Assembly: GCF_017068455.1 (NCBI RefSeq)
Contig: NZ_CP070608.1
Location: 62,001 to 126,000, forward strand
Source: Fulvivirga lutea
Lineage (GTDB): Bacteria; Bacteroidota; Bacteroidia; Cytophagales; Cyclobacteriaceae
Direction of reading: 5' to 3'
DNA: 64,000 nucleotides
The first letter of the stretch is position 1; each line of letters begins with the position of its first letter. Position numbers and translations under genes: made by a program. The notes below the pieces were generated by a model that saw nothing but the letters and a program-made list of their open reading frames with translations, did not search any database and had not been told where the DNA came from. This document shows, piece after piece, positions 19,345 to 28,432 of the stretch.

Positions 19345-22300
19345 ATGAATGTATGTTTTATTGATTCCCGCCTTACAAGCAAAAAAAGTATTAAGAAAAA
19401 GCTTGATTCAGCTATTGGCGGTGAGACATTCATAATCTTCAATATCCCAAACGACTCCCTAGAAACCATCATTAACCTAACGCCAAGTAATCTTAAATAC
19501 AAAAGGTTAGCGAAAGATGTAAATACCATTCAAAAAGATGAAGTTTGGTTAATAACGGAAGATAAGAAGTACTCCTTTAATGGTCATTCTATTGTATTGG
19601 AGAGTCAACTAGTTGAACTCAGTTTTGGCAATATTGTACAGCGAAGCTTAAATGAAATTTATGTTTTCGATGTCGACCATTTCAAATTTAAATATGTAAA
19701 TCAGTGTGCTTTAGCCAATCTGCAATATTCAATGAAAGAAATGGAGCAGATGACACCACTAGATATTAAGCCTGAATACAATTTGAAGAGTTTTAAACGA
19801 TTGCTTAAACCACTATCAAAGGGTGAGAGTGGAAAAATTCAATTTGAGACTATACACCTGAGAAAAGATGGAAGCACCTATCCAGTAGAGGTCCATTTAA
19901 GTCTTGCAGAAGAAGGTAATTCAAAGTTTTACAGCGCCATTATTTTGGATGTAACAGAAAAGAAAGAGACTCTAATTAAAGCTCTGGAAATTCAAAGCCA
20001 ATTTGAACTATTAGCACAAAATTATCCTAACGGCTCTGTTAGTCTCATCGATAAAGATTTAAAGATACTATTTACCGAAGGTGAAGGTTATGCAGAACAT
20101 GGCATTGACCCATCAACGTTTATTGGTAAAGACTCAAAAGACGTATTGTTACCGGCAGTATATAATAGTCTAAAAAAAGCTATTAAGAGTATAAAGAATA
20201 ATGAGACAATACATTATGAAGTTCCTTTTTATGATAAAGTATATAGAAATACCTGCAAAGCGATTAAAAGTGAAAATGGAGTTTTGAACTACTATATTCT
20301 ACGCGTAATAGATATTACTGAACTAAAAGATTTATACGAAAAGACTAAAGTTGAACGCAATAATTATTTGTCTGTTACCAACGCTCTCAACAAGAGTGCC
20401 TTAGTTTCTATTGCTGACAAAAAGGGGATAATCATTCACGCCAACGAAGAGTTTTGTAAGGCTAGTGGATTCAACAAAAAAGAACTTATAGGCAAAAGTC
20501 ACAGCATAATTAATTCAGGATATCACCCAAAAGAGTTTTGGGCTGGTATGTGGAAAACAGTGGCTAAAGGAAAAACATGGCGTGCAGATGTTAAAAACAA
20601 AGCAAAAGACGGAAGCTTTTACTGGGTAGATACCGTTATTAACCCAATTTTCGATATCGATGGTAAGATTGAACAGTATCTCTCAATTCGGTACCTTATA
20701 ACAGAGCGGAAAGAATTAGAACTTGCAAAAAATGAGTTAACACAAAGGCTCACCTTAGCCAATAAAGCTGCAAAATTAGGTGTTTGGACCTGGAACTTAA
20801 CCACACATAAAATTGAATGGGACGATTACCAATCTGAGTTATATGGACTTAAATCTTTCGATGGAAACTTTGAATCCTGGAAAAGTATGGTGTTTCTGGA
20901 GGATTTAGAATTCATAGAAAAGAAAATCAGAAATATCGTAGAAAATAAAATTACTGAGTTAGACTATTCCTTTAGAATAATAAAACCTTCTGGTCAGGTA
21001 GCACATATTCAGGCCAAAGGTCACAGGGTAGTAATCAATGGCGAAGATATTGTAATTGGCGTTAATTACGATATCACTGATGATGTACTACAAAAAAAGG
21101 AGATCTTATCACTTAAAGAGAAATATGAATTAGCATTAAAGGCTTCGAATGATGGCTTTTGGGATTGGGATTTAATTGAAAATACAATAGAATATAGCGA
21201 TCGTTACTTCCAGATTCTCGGACTCCCACCTAACACCAGCACAGATACCGAATATTGGAAAAATTTAATCCATCCGGAGGATAGAGATAGAATTACCAAT
21301 GCTGTTAACGATGCCATAGAATCAGATCGGGATGTTTTTGAACTTGAATCAAGGAGACTTCACACTAAAGGTCACTATATATATGTTTTAGTGAGAGCCT
21401 ACATTACTCGTGCAAGTAATGGAAAGGCAGTACGTGTTACGGGCACTTTGATGGATACAACTTACCTGAAAAATGTGCAAAATGAGGTTGTTTATTTAAA
21501 GGATAGATATGCATCTCTTCTCAACTCGCTAGATGGTGTTGTGTGGGAAACTGATTTCACCAATCAAACTAACAACTTTGTAAGTAGTCAGTGTCTTAAA
21601 ATTTTTGGTTACGACCCTAAAGAATGGTTGGCGGATAGTAATTTTTGGATTGATAGAATTCATCCAGCTGATAAAAAAAGGCTTCTCAACTTTCATAAGA
21701 CTATGATTTTCAAGAGAGTCAATCATGAAATAGAGTATCGTTTTAGAATTAAAAGTGGAGAATATTTATGGATAAAAGACAAGATAACCGTTGAATATAA
21801 AGATAATAAGCCATATCGTCTTGTAGGGATCATGATGGATATTACCAGAACCAAACAGGCTGAAATTAATCTTGAAAATACACTTAGACAATTAAACCTA
21901 GGTATTGAAACAGCCGAAATGGGAGTATGGGAGCTTGACTTGAAAAATAATCGGATGGACTGGAACGACCAGATGTTCAAGATTTTTGAACTTAACCCTT
22001 CTGCCTTCCGCCATACTATAGAAGACTTCAGATCCAAAGTATTCCCTGAAGATTTAGTTACGGCAGATAAAGAAATGGCCAAGATAGCCAATGGAAAAAC
22101 CGTACGTGATGTGAAGTTTCGAATCAAAACAAAAAGTGGCACTAAACATATTTATGCGTCAGGTGCACCTGTTTTGAACGAGAAAGGTGATGTGATTAAA
22201 TTCATGGGCATAAATATGGATGTTAGTCAGGTAGCCAAATACCAGGAGAGGTTAGAAAAAACTATACGACAATTAAACCTCGCCATTGAAACATCTAATA

Positions 22301-23256
22301 TGGGGATATGGGAATGGACTTTAGATACTGATGAGCTTTACTGGAATGAACAGACTTACAATATATTTGAAATCCCTACCACTGAATTAAGCGATAAAAT
22401 CAACATATTTTGGGAAATACTATATCCGGAAGATCGCCAGTTAATGGAAAATGCAATGACCAAAGCCAGACAAGGCGAAAAAGTAACCTATCAATACCGA
22501 ATTAAAACCAAAAGTGGCAAGGTAAAGCATATTAGATCTAGTGCGGCCAGAACATTAGAAAAGGATGGTACCGTAAAAAGCTTATTTGGCATTAATCTGG
22601 ACTTAACTTCTCTGATCGAGAATCAGAATAAATTAGAATTAGCTCTTGATGAAAAGGATACATTATTCAAAGAGTTGCACCATCGAATTAAGAATAACCT
22701 TCAAATGGTTATCAGTTTACTCTTTTTAAAAGAAAACATGAATGAAAATGAGTATTTGAAATCATTCATAAAGGAGACAAGTACAAAAATTCAATCTATT
22801 TCAGCCATTCATGAACAACTACTTCAGATGAAGGGTGTAAATAAATTAGATATTAAAGATTATTTAAAAACCCTAGTGCATAATCTGGTTCATACGTATT
22901 CAGATTCAGAATCGGATTATGAGCTTGATCTAAAAATGGATTCTAGTCTAATTAATATTGACATTGTTTTAAGCGTTGGCCTCATCGTGAATGAGATCAT
23001 CTCAAATGCAATAAAATATGCATACCCCGAAACTAAAAAAGGACGAATTAAAGTATACTTAAAAAAACAGAAGGACAAGATGAACTTAACTGTAGCTGAT
23101 GATGGTATTGGCATTTCTACGAGTAAATTGGGCGCATTGGAAGACTCTTACGGCTTGCAACTTATCAGTTTGTTTACGAAACAAATTAAGGGTGAACTAA
23201 ACCTTTCTAATAAAAATGGCACAACGTTCAACATTAAATTTCCCATAAATGCGTAA
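19345..23256 (+). CDS. Multi-PAS HisKA_2 sensor kinase (about 1303 aa)
   Basis: I use the ATG at 19345; a TTG at 19309 would add 12 residues. An unassigned N-terminal region (about 1-90) is followed by about eight PAS/PAC units, the last five of the PAS_3 type (GxWxW…, HPED-like). A HisKA_2 helix (ELHHRIKNNLQ, His near 1112) and a HATPase (N box VNEIISNAIKYAY, ADDGIGI) complete it. No membrane segment is seen. It is divergent from the 1965-residue kinase and its kinase core is strikingly similar to that protein's, pointing to an old duplication. Its stop overlaps the start of a stand-alone receiver by 8 bp, so that receiver is its likely partner. Confidence 0.9.
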   Translation: MNVCFIDSRLTSKKSIKKKLDSAIGGETFIIFNIPNDSLETIINLTPSNLKYKRLAKDVNTIQKDEVWLITEDKKYSFNGHSIVLESQLVELSFGNIVQRSLNEIYVFDVDHFKFKYVNQCALANLQYSMKEMEQMTPLDIKPEYNLKSFKRLLKPLSKGESGKIQFETIHLRKDGSTYPVEVHLSLAEEGNSKFYSAIILDVTEKKETLIKALEIQSQFELLAQNYPNGSVSLIDKDLKILFTEGEGYAEHGIDPSTFIGKDSKDVLLPAVYNSLKKAIKSIKNNETIHYEVPFYDKVYRNTCKAIKSENGVLNYYILRVIDITELKDLYEKTKVERNNYLSVTNALNKSALVSIADKKGIIIHANEEFCKASGFNKKELIGKSHSIINSGYHPKEFWAGMWKTVAKGKTWRADVKNKAKDGSFYWVDTVINPIFDIDGKIEQYLSIRYLITERKELELAKNELTQRLTLANKAAKLGVWTWNLTTHKIEWDDYQSELYGLKSFDGNFESWKSMVFLEDLEFIEKKIRNIVENKITELDYSFRIIKPSGQVAHIQAKGHRVVINGEDIVIGVNYDITDDVLQKKEILSLKEKYELALKASNDGFWDWDLIENTIEYSDRYFQILGLPPNTSTDTEYWKNLIHPEDRDRITNAVNDAIESDRDVFELESRRLHTKGHYIYVLVRAYITRASNGKAVRVTGTLMDTTYLKNVQNEVVYLKDRYASLLNSLDGVVWETDFTNQTNNFVSSQCLKIFGYDPKEWLADSNFWIDRIHPADKKRLLNFHKTMIFKRVNHEIEYRFRIKSGEYLWIKDKITVEYKDNKPYRLVGIMMDITRTKQAEINLENTLRQLNLGIETAEMGVWELDLKNNRMDWNDQMFKIFELNPSAFRHTIEDFRSKVFPEDLVTADKEMAKIANGKTVRDVKFRIKTKSGTKHIYASGAPVLNEKGDVIKFMGINMDVSQVAKYQERLEKTIRQLNLAIETSNMGIWEWTLDTDELYWNEQTYNIFEIPTTELSDKINIFWEILYPEDRQLMENAMTKARQGEKVTYQYRIKTKSGKVKHIRSSAARTLEKDGTVKSLFGINLDLTSLIENQNKLELALDEKDTLFKELHHRIKNNLQMVISLLFLKENMNENEYLKSFIKETSTKIQSISAIHEQLLQMKGVNKLDIKDYLKTLVHNLVHTYSDSESDYELDLKMDSSLINIDIVLSVGLIVNEIISNAIKYAYPETKKGRIKVYLKKQKDKMNLTVADDGIGISTSKLGALEDSYGLQLISLFTKQIKGELNLSNKNGTTFNIKFPINA

Positions 23257-23608
23257 AGTATTAGTTGTTGAAGATGGATTAATAATTGCCTTGCATTTGC
23301 AAAAATTATTGGATAACCACGGTTATAAGGTTATTGGTAAGCTTAAGTATGGTGAAGAAGTAGAGCAGGTGGTAAAGGAACAAGAGCCAGATCTCTTGAT
23401 ATTGGATATCATGTTGGAAGGCGAAATGAGCGGAATTGAAAGTGCCTCAATCATTAGAAAATTTAGTAATGTTCCCATCATTTTTATGAGTGCTCTTACA
23501 GATCCTGAAACACTAAAAGATGTTTCATACATTTCTAACAGTATAAAACTGAACAAGCCGTTTGAAGAGGATATCCTTCTAAAAACTGTAGCAGATATGC
23601 TTACCTAA
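23249..23608 (+). CDS. Single-domain response regulator
   Basis: 119 residues, receiver only: Glu8/Asp9, phosphoacceptor Asp53 (LLILDIMLEG) and Lys103 (LNKPFEED). It resembles the N-terminal receiver of the kinase at 11741-13180 (shared (L/Q)xIAxHLQK and GIE motifs). The 8-bp overlap with the multi-PAS kinase says it is the direct phosphate acceptor. It has no output domain, so it either shuttles phosphate (as in HisKA_2 relays) or acts by protein contact. Confidence 0.9.
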   Translation: MRKVLVVEDGLIIALHLQKLLDNHGYKVIGKLKYGEEVEQVVKEQEPDLLILDIMLEGEMSGIESASIIRKFSNVPIIFMSALTDPETLKDVSYISNSIKLNKPFEEDILLKTVADMLT

Positions 23609-23739
23609 AGCATCATAATTACTGTTTATCTCAATTAAAAGTTAGTTATATAATTTGTTAAGCTTAACTAGGGCCAAATAATCATTAAAAAAAGCTTTTC
23701 GTTTTGTACCTTTCTATCTATTGGACTAAACCCAACTGA

Positions 23740-24504
23740 ATGAAAAAACGAAAAAACATACTCATCACTGGCGCAAGTTCCGGTTTGGGAAAAGGCATGG
23801 CTTTAGAGTTTGCCAGGCAAGGTTGCAATTTAGCATTGTGCGCAAGGAGAGTAGAAAATCTCGAAATTCTCAAAAAAGAACTTTTAGAAATTAATCCATC
23901 CATCAAAGTATTTCTTCGCTCATTAGACGTTACCATACCGGAAGAAGTATTTGAGGTTTTCAGAGCCTTTAATCAGGACTTTAAAGACGTTGGTGAAAAG
24001 CTGGATAGAGTAATTGTGAATGCCGGTATGGGTAAAGGAGCATCGCTAGGTACAGGTTATCATAAGCAGAATATGCAAACGGCCGTCACAAACTTTTGCG
24101 GAGCTATAAGTCAATTCGAAGCTGCTTTAGAAATATTCAGAGCACAGAATGACGGTCACTTAGTAGCAATTTCCAGTATGTCGGCATTTAGAGGATATCG
24201 AGGTCCAATTAATGTGTATGCAGCCACCAAAGCTGGGTTAGCCAGTTTGGCTGAAGGTGCGCGGGTAGATTTACTGTATAAGCCAATAAAAGTTTCAACC
24301 ATATTTCCAGGGTACATTCAGTCCGAAATGACGGACAATGTAGCTAAAAAACCACCTTTTATGATTGATCTGGATAAAGGCTCCAAACTTTTGGTAAAAG
24401 CGATTAATAAAGAAAAAAATAAAGCTTATGTACCTTTTTGGCCATGGTATCTATTTAAATTAATGATGCCATTTGCCTCCCTAAAAATGTTAAAAAAGCT
24501 CTAA
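23740..24504 (+). CDS. Short-chain dehydrogenase/reductase
   Basis: 254 residues, classical SDR. The cofactor motif TGASSGLGKG is at residues 10-19, NAGMG at 94-98, catalytic Ser146 (ISSMSAF) and Tyr160/Lys164 (YAATK). The C-terminal tail is hydrophobic. First gene of a tight operon; the acyl-CoA dehydrogenase begins 4 bp after its stop. In the levulinate (lva) pathway of Pseudomonas an SDR reduces a 4-oxoacyl-CoA to the 4-hydroxyacyl-CoA; the neighbours here fit that role, but the substrate is inferred. A TACCTTTC sequence about 30 bp upstream is close to the promoter box. Confidence 0.88.
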   Translation: MKKRKNILITGASSGLGKGMALEFARQGCNLALCARRVENLEILKKELLEINPSIKVFLRSLDVTIPEEVFEVFRAFNQDFKDVGEKLDRVIVNAGMGKGASLGTGYHKQNMQTAVTNFCGAISQFEAALEIFRAQNDGHLVAISSMSAFRGYRGPINVYAATKAGLASLAEGARVDLLYKPIKVSTIFPGYIQSEMTDNVAKKPPFMIDLDKGSKLLVKAINKEKNKAYVPFWPWYLFKLMMPFASLKMLKKL

Positions 24505-24508
24505 AAAA

Positions 24509-25732
24509 ATGAACTTCAATCCATCTGAAAAATCACAGGAGTATCTGAAAAAGTTAAAGACTTTTATGAAAGCGAATGTCTATCCTTTCGAGAAAGAATG
24601 GGCGGAATTTAATAAAATCAATAACCCAGATAGTAACTGGAAACAATGGATAGAACACCCCAAACTAAAGGAGTTAAAAACAAAGGCGCGGAGTGAAGGG
24701 CTATGGAATCTCTTTTTACCAGACAGCGAGTTAGGCGAAGGCTTAAGTGTGCTAGACTATGCGCCTTTGGCTGAAGAAATGGGCAGAATCTATAATTCTG
24801 CCGAAATATTTAATTGTAATGCTCCAGATACCGGCAATATGGAAGTGCTCTATCATTTTGGCAGCAAGCAGCAGAAAGAAAAATGGCTCAAGCCATTACT
24901 TAATGGCGAAATCAAGTCTGTTTTTTGCATGACGGAACCCGATGTTGCTTCTTCTGACGCTACTAATATTGAAACCAGTATTGCGCCTGATGGCGATGAA
25001 ATTGTGATTAATGGAAAGAAATGGTGGTCTACAGGCCTCGGTCATCCTGAAGCACAAATAGCTATTGTAATGGGCAAAACAAGTGGTTTGCATGAAAGAC
25101 ACAAACAGCATAGTATGGTGCTGGTGCCTTTAAACTCAACCGGTGTTGAAATTAAGCGCATGCTACCTACTTTCGGAGCATATGATGCACCAGCCGGTCA
25201 TGGCGAAGTGTATTTCAACAATGTTCGTGTACCCAAAGAGAATATTATTATGGATTTTGGAGCTGGCTTTGCTATTGCCCAGGGAAGACTTGGACCAGGC
25301 AGAATCCATCATTGCATGCGCTGCATAGGAGCTGCGGAAAGAGCTTTGGAGCTCGCCATTATTCGAAGTGGAACCAGAGAGGCTTTCGGCAAACCATTAG
25401 CAAAACTTGGTGGTAATGCAGAGCGATTTGCAAAGGCGCGAGTGGCTATTGATCAGGCTCGCTTACTTACACATTATGCCGCCTGGAAAATAGATCAGTT
25501 CGGTATAAAAGAAAGCATGACAGAAATTTCTGCCATCAAAGTAGTAGCTCCGCAAGTTTTGCAAGAAGTAACAGATATGGCTATGCAAATTCATGGTGGT
25601 GGTGGCTTATCTGACGATTTTCCATTGAGCAGTTTTTTTCTTCAAGCCAGAGCGCTGCGCCTTGCTGACGGTCCTGACGAAGTGCACCTTGGAATGATCT
25701 CACGACTGGAATTTAAAAAGTATTTATCCTAA
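24509..25732 (+). CDS. Acyl-CoA dehydrogenase, ACAD10/11-like
   Basis: 407 residues, full-length FAD-dependent acyl-CoA dehydrogenase. The CMTEPDVASSDATNI motif of the middle domain is at about 138-152. An RIHHCMRCIGAAERAL motif and the IHGGGGLSDDFPLS motif lie in the C-terminal domain. The end reads RLADGPDEVHL, as in the ACAD10/11 branch, with Asp at the usual place of the catalytic Glu. In that branch the enzyme works together with a kinase domain to convert phosphorylated 4-hydroxyacyl-CoA into an enoyl-CoA. The kinase is encoded by the next gene, 3 bp downstream. Confidence 0.9.
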   Translation: MNFNPSEKSQEYLKKLKTFMKANVYPFEKEWAEFNKINNPDSNWKQWIEHPKLKELKTKARSEGLWNLFLPDSELGEGLSVLDYAPLAEEMGRIYNSAEIFNCNAPDTGNMEVLYHFGSKQQKEKWLKPLLNGEIKSVFCMTEPDVASSDATNIETSIAPDGDEIVINGKKWWSTGLGHPEAQIAIVMGKTSGLHERHKQHSMVLVPLNSTGVEIKRMLPTFGAYDAPAGHGEVYFNNVRVPKENIIMDFGAGFAIAQGRLGPGRIHHCMRCIGAAERALELAIIRSGTREAFGKPLAKLGGNAERFAKARVAIDQARLLTHYAAWKIDQFGIKESMTEISAIKVVAPQVLQEVTDMAMQIHGGGGLSDDFPLSSFFLQARALRLADGPDEVHLGMISRLEFKKYLS

Positions 25733-25735
25733 TCA

Positions 25736-26803
25736 ATGAGCACATCAATTAAAGACCTTGAAACTGATCAGCGAAGTGGTGAAGAGCTGGATTTAGAGAA
25801 GCTACTACCATGGTTAAAAAATCACTTACCTACTATAAATTCTACCCCACACATCACTCAATTTTCGGGTGGCGCTTCAAACTGGACTTACAGACTAAAG
25901 TTTGAGAATCAGGATTTGATTCTACGAAGGGCTCCGCTAGGGAAAAAGGCTGCGGGTGCACACAACATGCCTCGAGAATATGAACTTCAAAAAAAGTTAA
26001 AACCTCATTATCCATACGTTCCTGAAATGATCGCACTATGCGATGATGAGTCTGTCTTAGGTTCTACCTTTTATGTGATGGAAAGATTGGAAGGAATCAT
26101 CCCACGTAAGAATTTCCCTAGGGAGGTTAATTGGGATGAAAAGACAGTATCAGAAATTTGCCATTCTTTTTGGGATAAATTAATTGAACTGCATAATGTA
26201 GATTATGAAAAGGAAGGTTTAGATGACCTGGGCAAAGGCGAAGGGTACATAGAGCGACAAATAGTAGGCTGGAACAAGCGTTTTAGCGATGCCAAAACTT
26301 GGAACGTGCCTTCCGGTAAAAAAGTAATGCACTGGTTGGAGCAAAACATGCCTGCCGAGGAAAAATTATGCATCGTTCACAACGATTTTCGCCTTGATAA
26401 TGTGGTGTTAGATGTTAATAATCCTTCGAAAATATTAGGCGTTTTAGATTGGGAGCTAGCTGCCATTGGCGATCCATTGATGGATTTGGGTAACAGTCTG
26501 GCTTACTGGGTAGAAGAAAATGATGACTTTTTCATCAAGTCTTTAAGACGGCAGCCAAGTAATGCTCCTGGCATGATGACGAGAAAGGAAATAATTAACT
26601 ACTACACAAAAAGTACAGGTAGAGAAATTGAAGATTTTAGATTTTATCGTGTTTACGGAATCTTCAGGTTGGCTGGAATTATACAACAAATATATTATCG
26701 CTATTCTAAAGGTTTTACTACTAACAAGGCCTTTAAAAATTTCTGGATTGCCTCAATCTATATGATTCGTACTTGTGAAAACATCATTAAACAAAAGAGG
26801 TAG
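25736..26803 (+). CDS. APH-type phosphotransferase (ACAD10/11 kinase-domain homologue)
   Basis: 355 residues, aminoglycoside-phosphotransferase fold. A Gly-rich start QFSGGASNWTYRL (42-54), ATP-contact LRRAP (63-67), catalytic loop HNDFRLDN (215-222) and metal-binding DWE (238-240) are visible. This subfamily is fused to an acyl-CoA dehydrogenase in animal ACAD10/11 and stands beside one in Pseudomonas lva (LvaA). It is expected to phosphorylate the hydroxyl of a hydroxyacyl-CoA rather than an antibiotic. It sits between the dehydrogenase and the phosphatase-fold gene with 3-bp gaps, so the four proteins should be made together. Confidence 0.85.
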   Translation: MSTSIKDLETDQRSGEELDLEKLLPWLKNHLPTINSTPHITQFSGGASNWTYRLKFENQDLILRRAPLGKKAAGAHNMPREYELQKKLKPHYPYVPEMIALCDDESVLGSTFYVMERLEGIIPRKNFPREVNWDEKTVSEICHSFWDKLIELHNVDYEKEGLDDLGKGEGYIERQIVGWNKRFSDAKTWNVPSGKKVMHWLEQNMPAEEKLCIVHNDFRLDNVVLDVNNPSKILGVLDWELAAIGDPLMDLGNSLAYWVEENDDFFIKSLRRQPSNAPGMMTRKEIINYYTKSTGREIEDFRFYRVYGIFRLAGIIQQIYYRYSKGFTTNKAFKNFWIASIYMIRTCENIIKQKR

Positions 26804-26806
26804 CAT

Positions 26807-27490
26807 ATGGCTATGATTTATCTGATAAGGCATGGCCAGGCAAACTTTTTTAAGAGCGATTATGATAAACTAACTGATTTAGGCATCCAACAATCTAAGT
26901 TGGTTGGCAGAGCACTTAAAGAACGTCAGTTCCACTTTACTAGTGTGCACTCAGGAACATTGAATAGGCATCAGGAGACCTCTAAATATTGCCTGAATGA
27001 ATTTGGACTAAATGCTGAAATCAAATATTCTGGCCATTGGAACGAGTATGACCACAAAGAGCTACTATCAAAATACAATCCTGAATATTCAGATTTCAGT
27101 AAGCTTAGTAATCATATTAGAAGCCATCCCTCACCCCTAAAAGCACTTCAGGATATTTTGAATCAATCCATCTTAGATTGGATGGAAAATAAACATGCAT
27201 ACTCCATTAGTTGGAAATCGTTTAAGGAAAATATCTGGGGCGAATTAGAGAATGCTGCTACTAAATTATCATCAAGAGATAATGCTGTTGTTTTCACTTC
27301 GGGAGGTCCAATATCGGTTATTGTTATGATAGCACTCGGCTTAAAAGAGAGCGCATTTATTGATATTCAAAATCGAATAATTAACACCAGCATCACCAAA
27401 ATTCTAGTGGGTAAAAGTGGCTTATCTGTAAGCACGTATAATGATTACAGTCATTTGGAGCATGATTTTGGGTTGGTGAGTTATAGGTGA
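26807..27490 (+). CDS. Histidine phosphatase (PGAM) fold protein
   Basis: 227 residues. The family signature is IRHGQANF with nucleophile His9 and Arg8. A possible acid Glu80 sits in HWNEYDHKE. At the second conserved His of the family the sequence is VVFTSGGPIS (Ser165), so the usual H-G pair is absent. This S-G-G form occurs in a subgroup often near acyl-CoA dehydrogenases (from memory). Last gene of the operon, followed by a strong terminator. Substrate unknown; a phosphate-ester intermediate of the neighbouring kinase/dehydrogenase pathway is an attractive guess. Confidence 0.82.
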   Translation: MAMIYLIRHGQANFFKSDYDKLTDLGIQQSKLVGRALKERQFHFTSVHSGTLNRHQETSKYCLNEFGLNAEIKYSGHWNEYDHKELLSKYNPEYSDFSKLSNHIRSHPSPLKALQDILNQSILDWMENKHAYSISWKSFKENIWGELENAATKLSSRDNAVVFTSGGPISVIVMIALGLKESAFIDIQNRIINTSITKILVGKSGLSVSTYNDYSHLEHDFGLVSYR

Positions 27491-27525
27491 GCGGTTGTCA
27501 TTGAGTAACAGACTAATTGTATCAT

Positions 27526-27558
27526 AAAAAAAGAGACCCGAAGTGGGTCTCTTTTTTG
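27526..27558. terminator. Bidirectional intrinsic terminator
   Basis: AAAAAAGAGACCC and its complement GGGTCTCTTTTTT flank a 5-nt loop, with A-run and T-run on either side. It serves the plus operon ending at 27490 and the minus SusCD locus ending at 27577. Confidence 0.9.
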
Positions 27559-27576
27559 TTCTAGTTCAAATTAAAA

Positions 27577-28416
27577 CTAATTTACTGAGGTAGGTGTATA
27601 GGTTGTAACTCCATTTTCACCAAACTCAGTGGCAAACCAATAAATGGTAATAACTCCGGTAGCAGGATCATAATTACTATCAGGTTGATCCGGGTCTTGA
27701 ATTATAGTCCCTCCAAACTGATCACTGACAGGCATGCCATCCATGTTAGTCCAAGTTACAACATTGGTATCTTCATCAACTGTTATAAGAGCATTTCTTG
27801 CAGATGTTCCATACTCTTCATTGTAATCATTACTCCAAAGACCTCCTGATATGTCTTCAACAAAATAATTATCACCACAGTCTACTGCCAATAATAATTC
27901 AGAAAAATTATACGGACCTGAATCAAAGTCATCAAAACCAATTACTGTGTTCACTGCATAGTTATTATCTAATGGAGCACAAGTAATAAGTACATCTGTC
28001 TCTATCGATGCACTCTTACTAACATCTTCTCCATTTCTAATCTGTGAATCAGTAACTGTAACAATTAGCGTAATGATGCCTTGGGAGAAATCACTTGGTG
28101 CCGTGTATTCCACTACAACGTCCCCTTCAGTAATCCCTGCAAAAGCAGATGTAACTGAAAAGCTTCCTCCTACACCTACACCAAACTGATCAACATCTGT
28201 TAATGTCACCTCTGCCAAACCTGCCGGTGCATCTACTACTGATAATGTAATGGTAGTAGAACCGCCTGTTGGAACTGTTTCATCCGAGACTGTAAAACTA
28301 AAAATAGCTGGAGCATCCAGTAACGGTGGTTCTTGAATATCCTGATAGTCATCCACGCATGATGATAGTAGCTGACTTGCAGCTACTATCATGAGTATAT
28401 ATATTAAGTTCTTCAT
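27577..28416 (-). CDS. Surface/periplasmic lipoprotein of the SusCD locus
   Basis: 279 residues. A lipoprotein signal ends in LLSSC (Cys20) followed by Val-Asp-Asp-Tyr-Gln-Asp, an acidic tail after the Cys typical of surface-exposed Bacteroidota lipoproteins. The body is beta-rich (an Ig-like stretch about 40-145) with a C-terminal lipocalin-like pattern ending in VITIYWFATEFGENG. No catalytic motif is seen. Last gene of the susC-susD-lipoprotein-lipoprotein series, 16 bp after the preceding gene. It may bind the imported substrate at the cell surface; no function is established. Confidence 0.8.
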   Translation of the reverse strand: MKNLIYILMIVAASQLLSSCVDDYQDIQEPPLLDAPAIFSFTVSDETVPTGGSTTITLSVVDAPAGLAEVTLTDVDQFGVGVGGSFSVTSAFAGITEGDVVVEYTAPSDFSQGIITLIVTVTDSQIRNGEDVSKSASIETDVLITCAPLDNNYAVNTVIGFDDFDSGPYNFSELLLAVDCGDNYFVEDISGGLWSNDYNEEYGTSARNALITVDEDTNVVTWTNMDGMPVSDQFGGTIIQDPDQPDSNYDPATGVITIYWFATEFGENGVTTYTPTSVN

Positions 28417-28432
28417 GTTCTCTATCTTTTAA

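Noticed and set aside
21723-22142. 139-codon minus frame inside the multi-PAS kinase
   Set aside because: Antisense shadow of PAS-coding sequence; no start context or recognisable protein.
25736-26803. Antibiotic (aminoglycoside) resistance kinase
   Set aside because: The APH fold is shared, but sequence style and operon with acyl-CoA dehydrogenase fit the ACAD10/11 kinase group.
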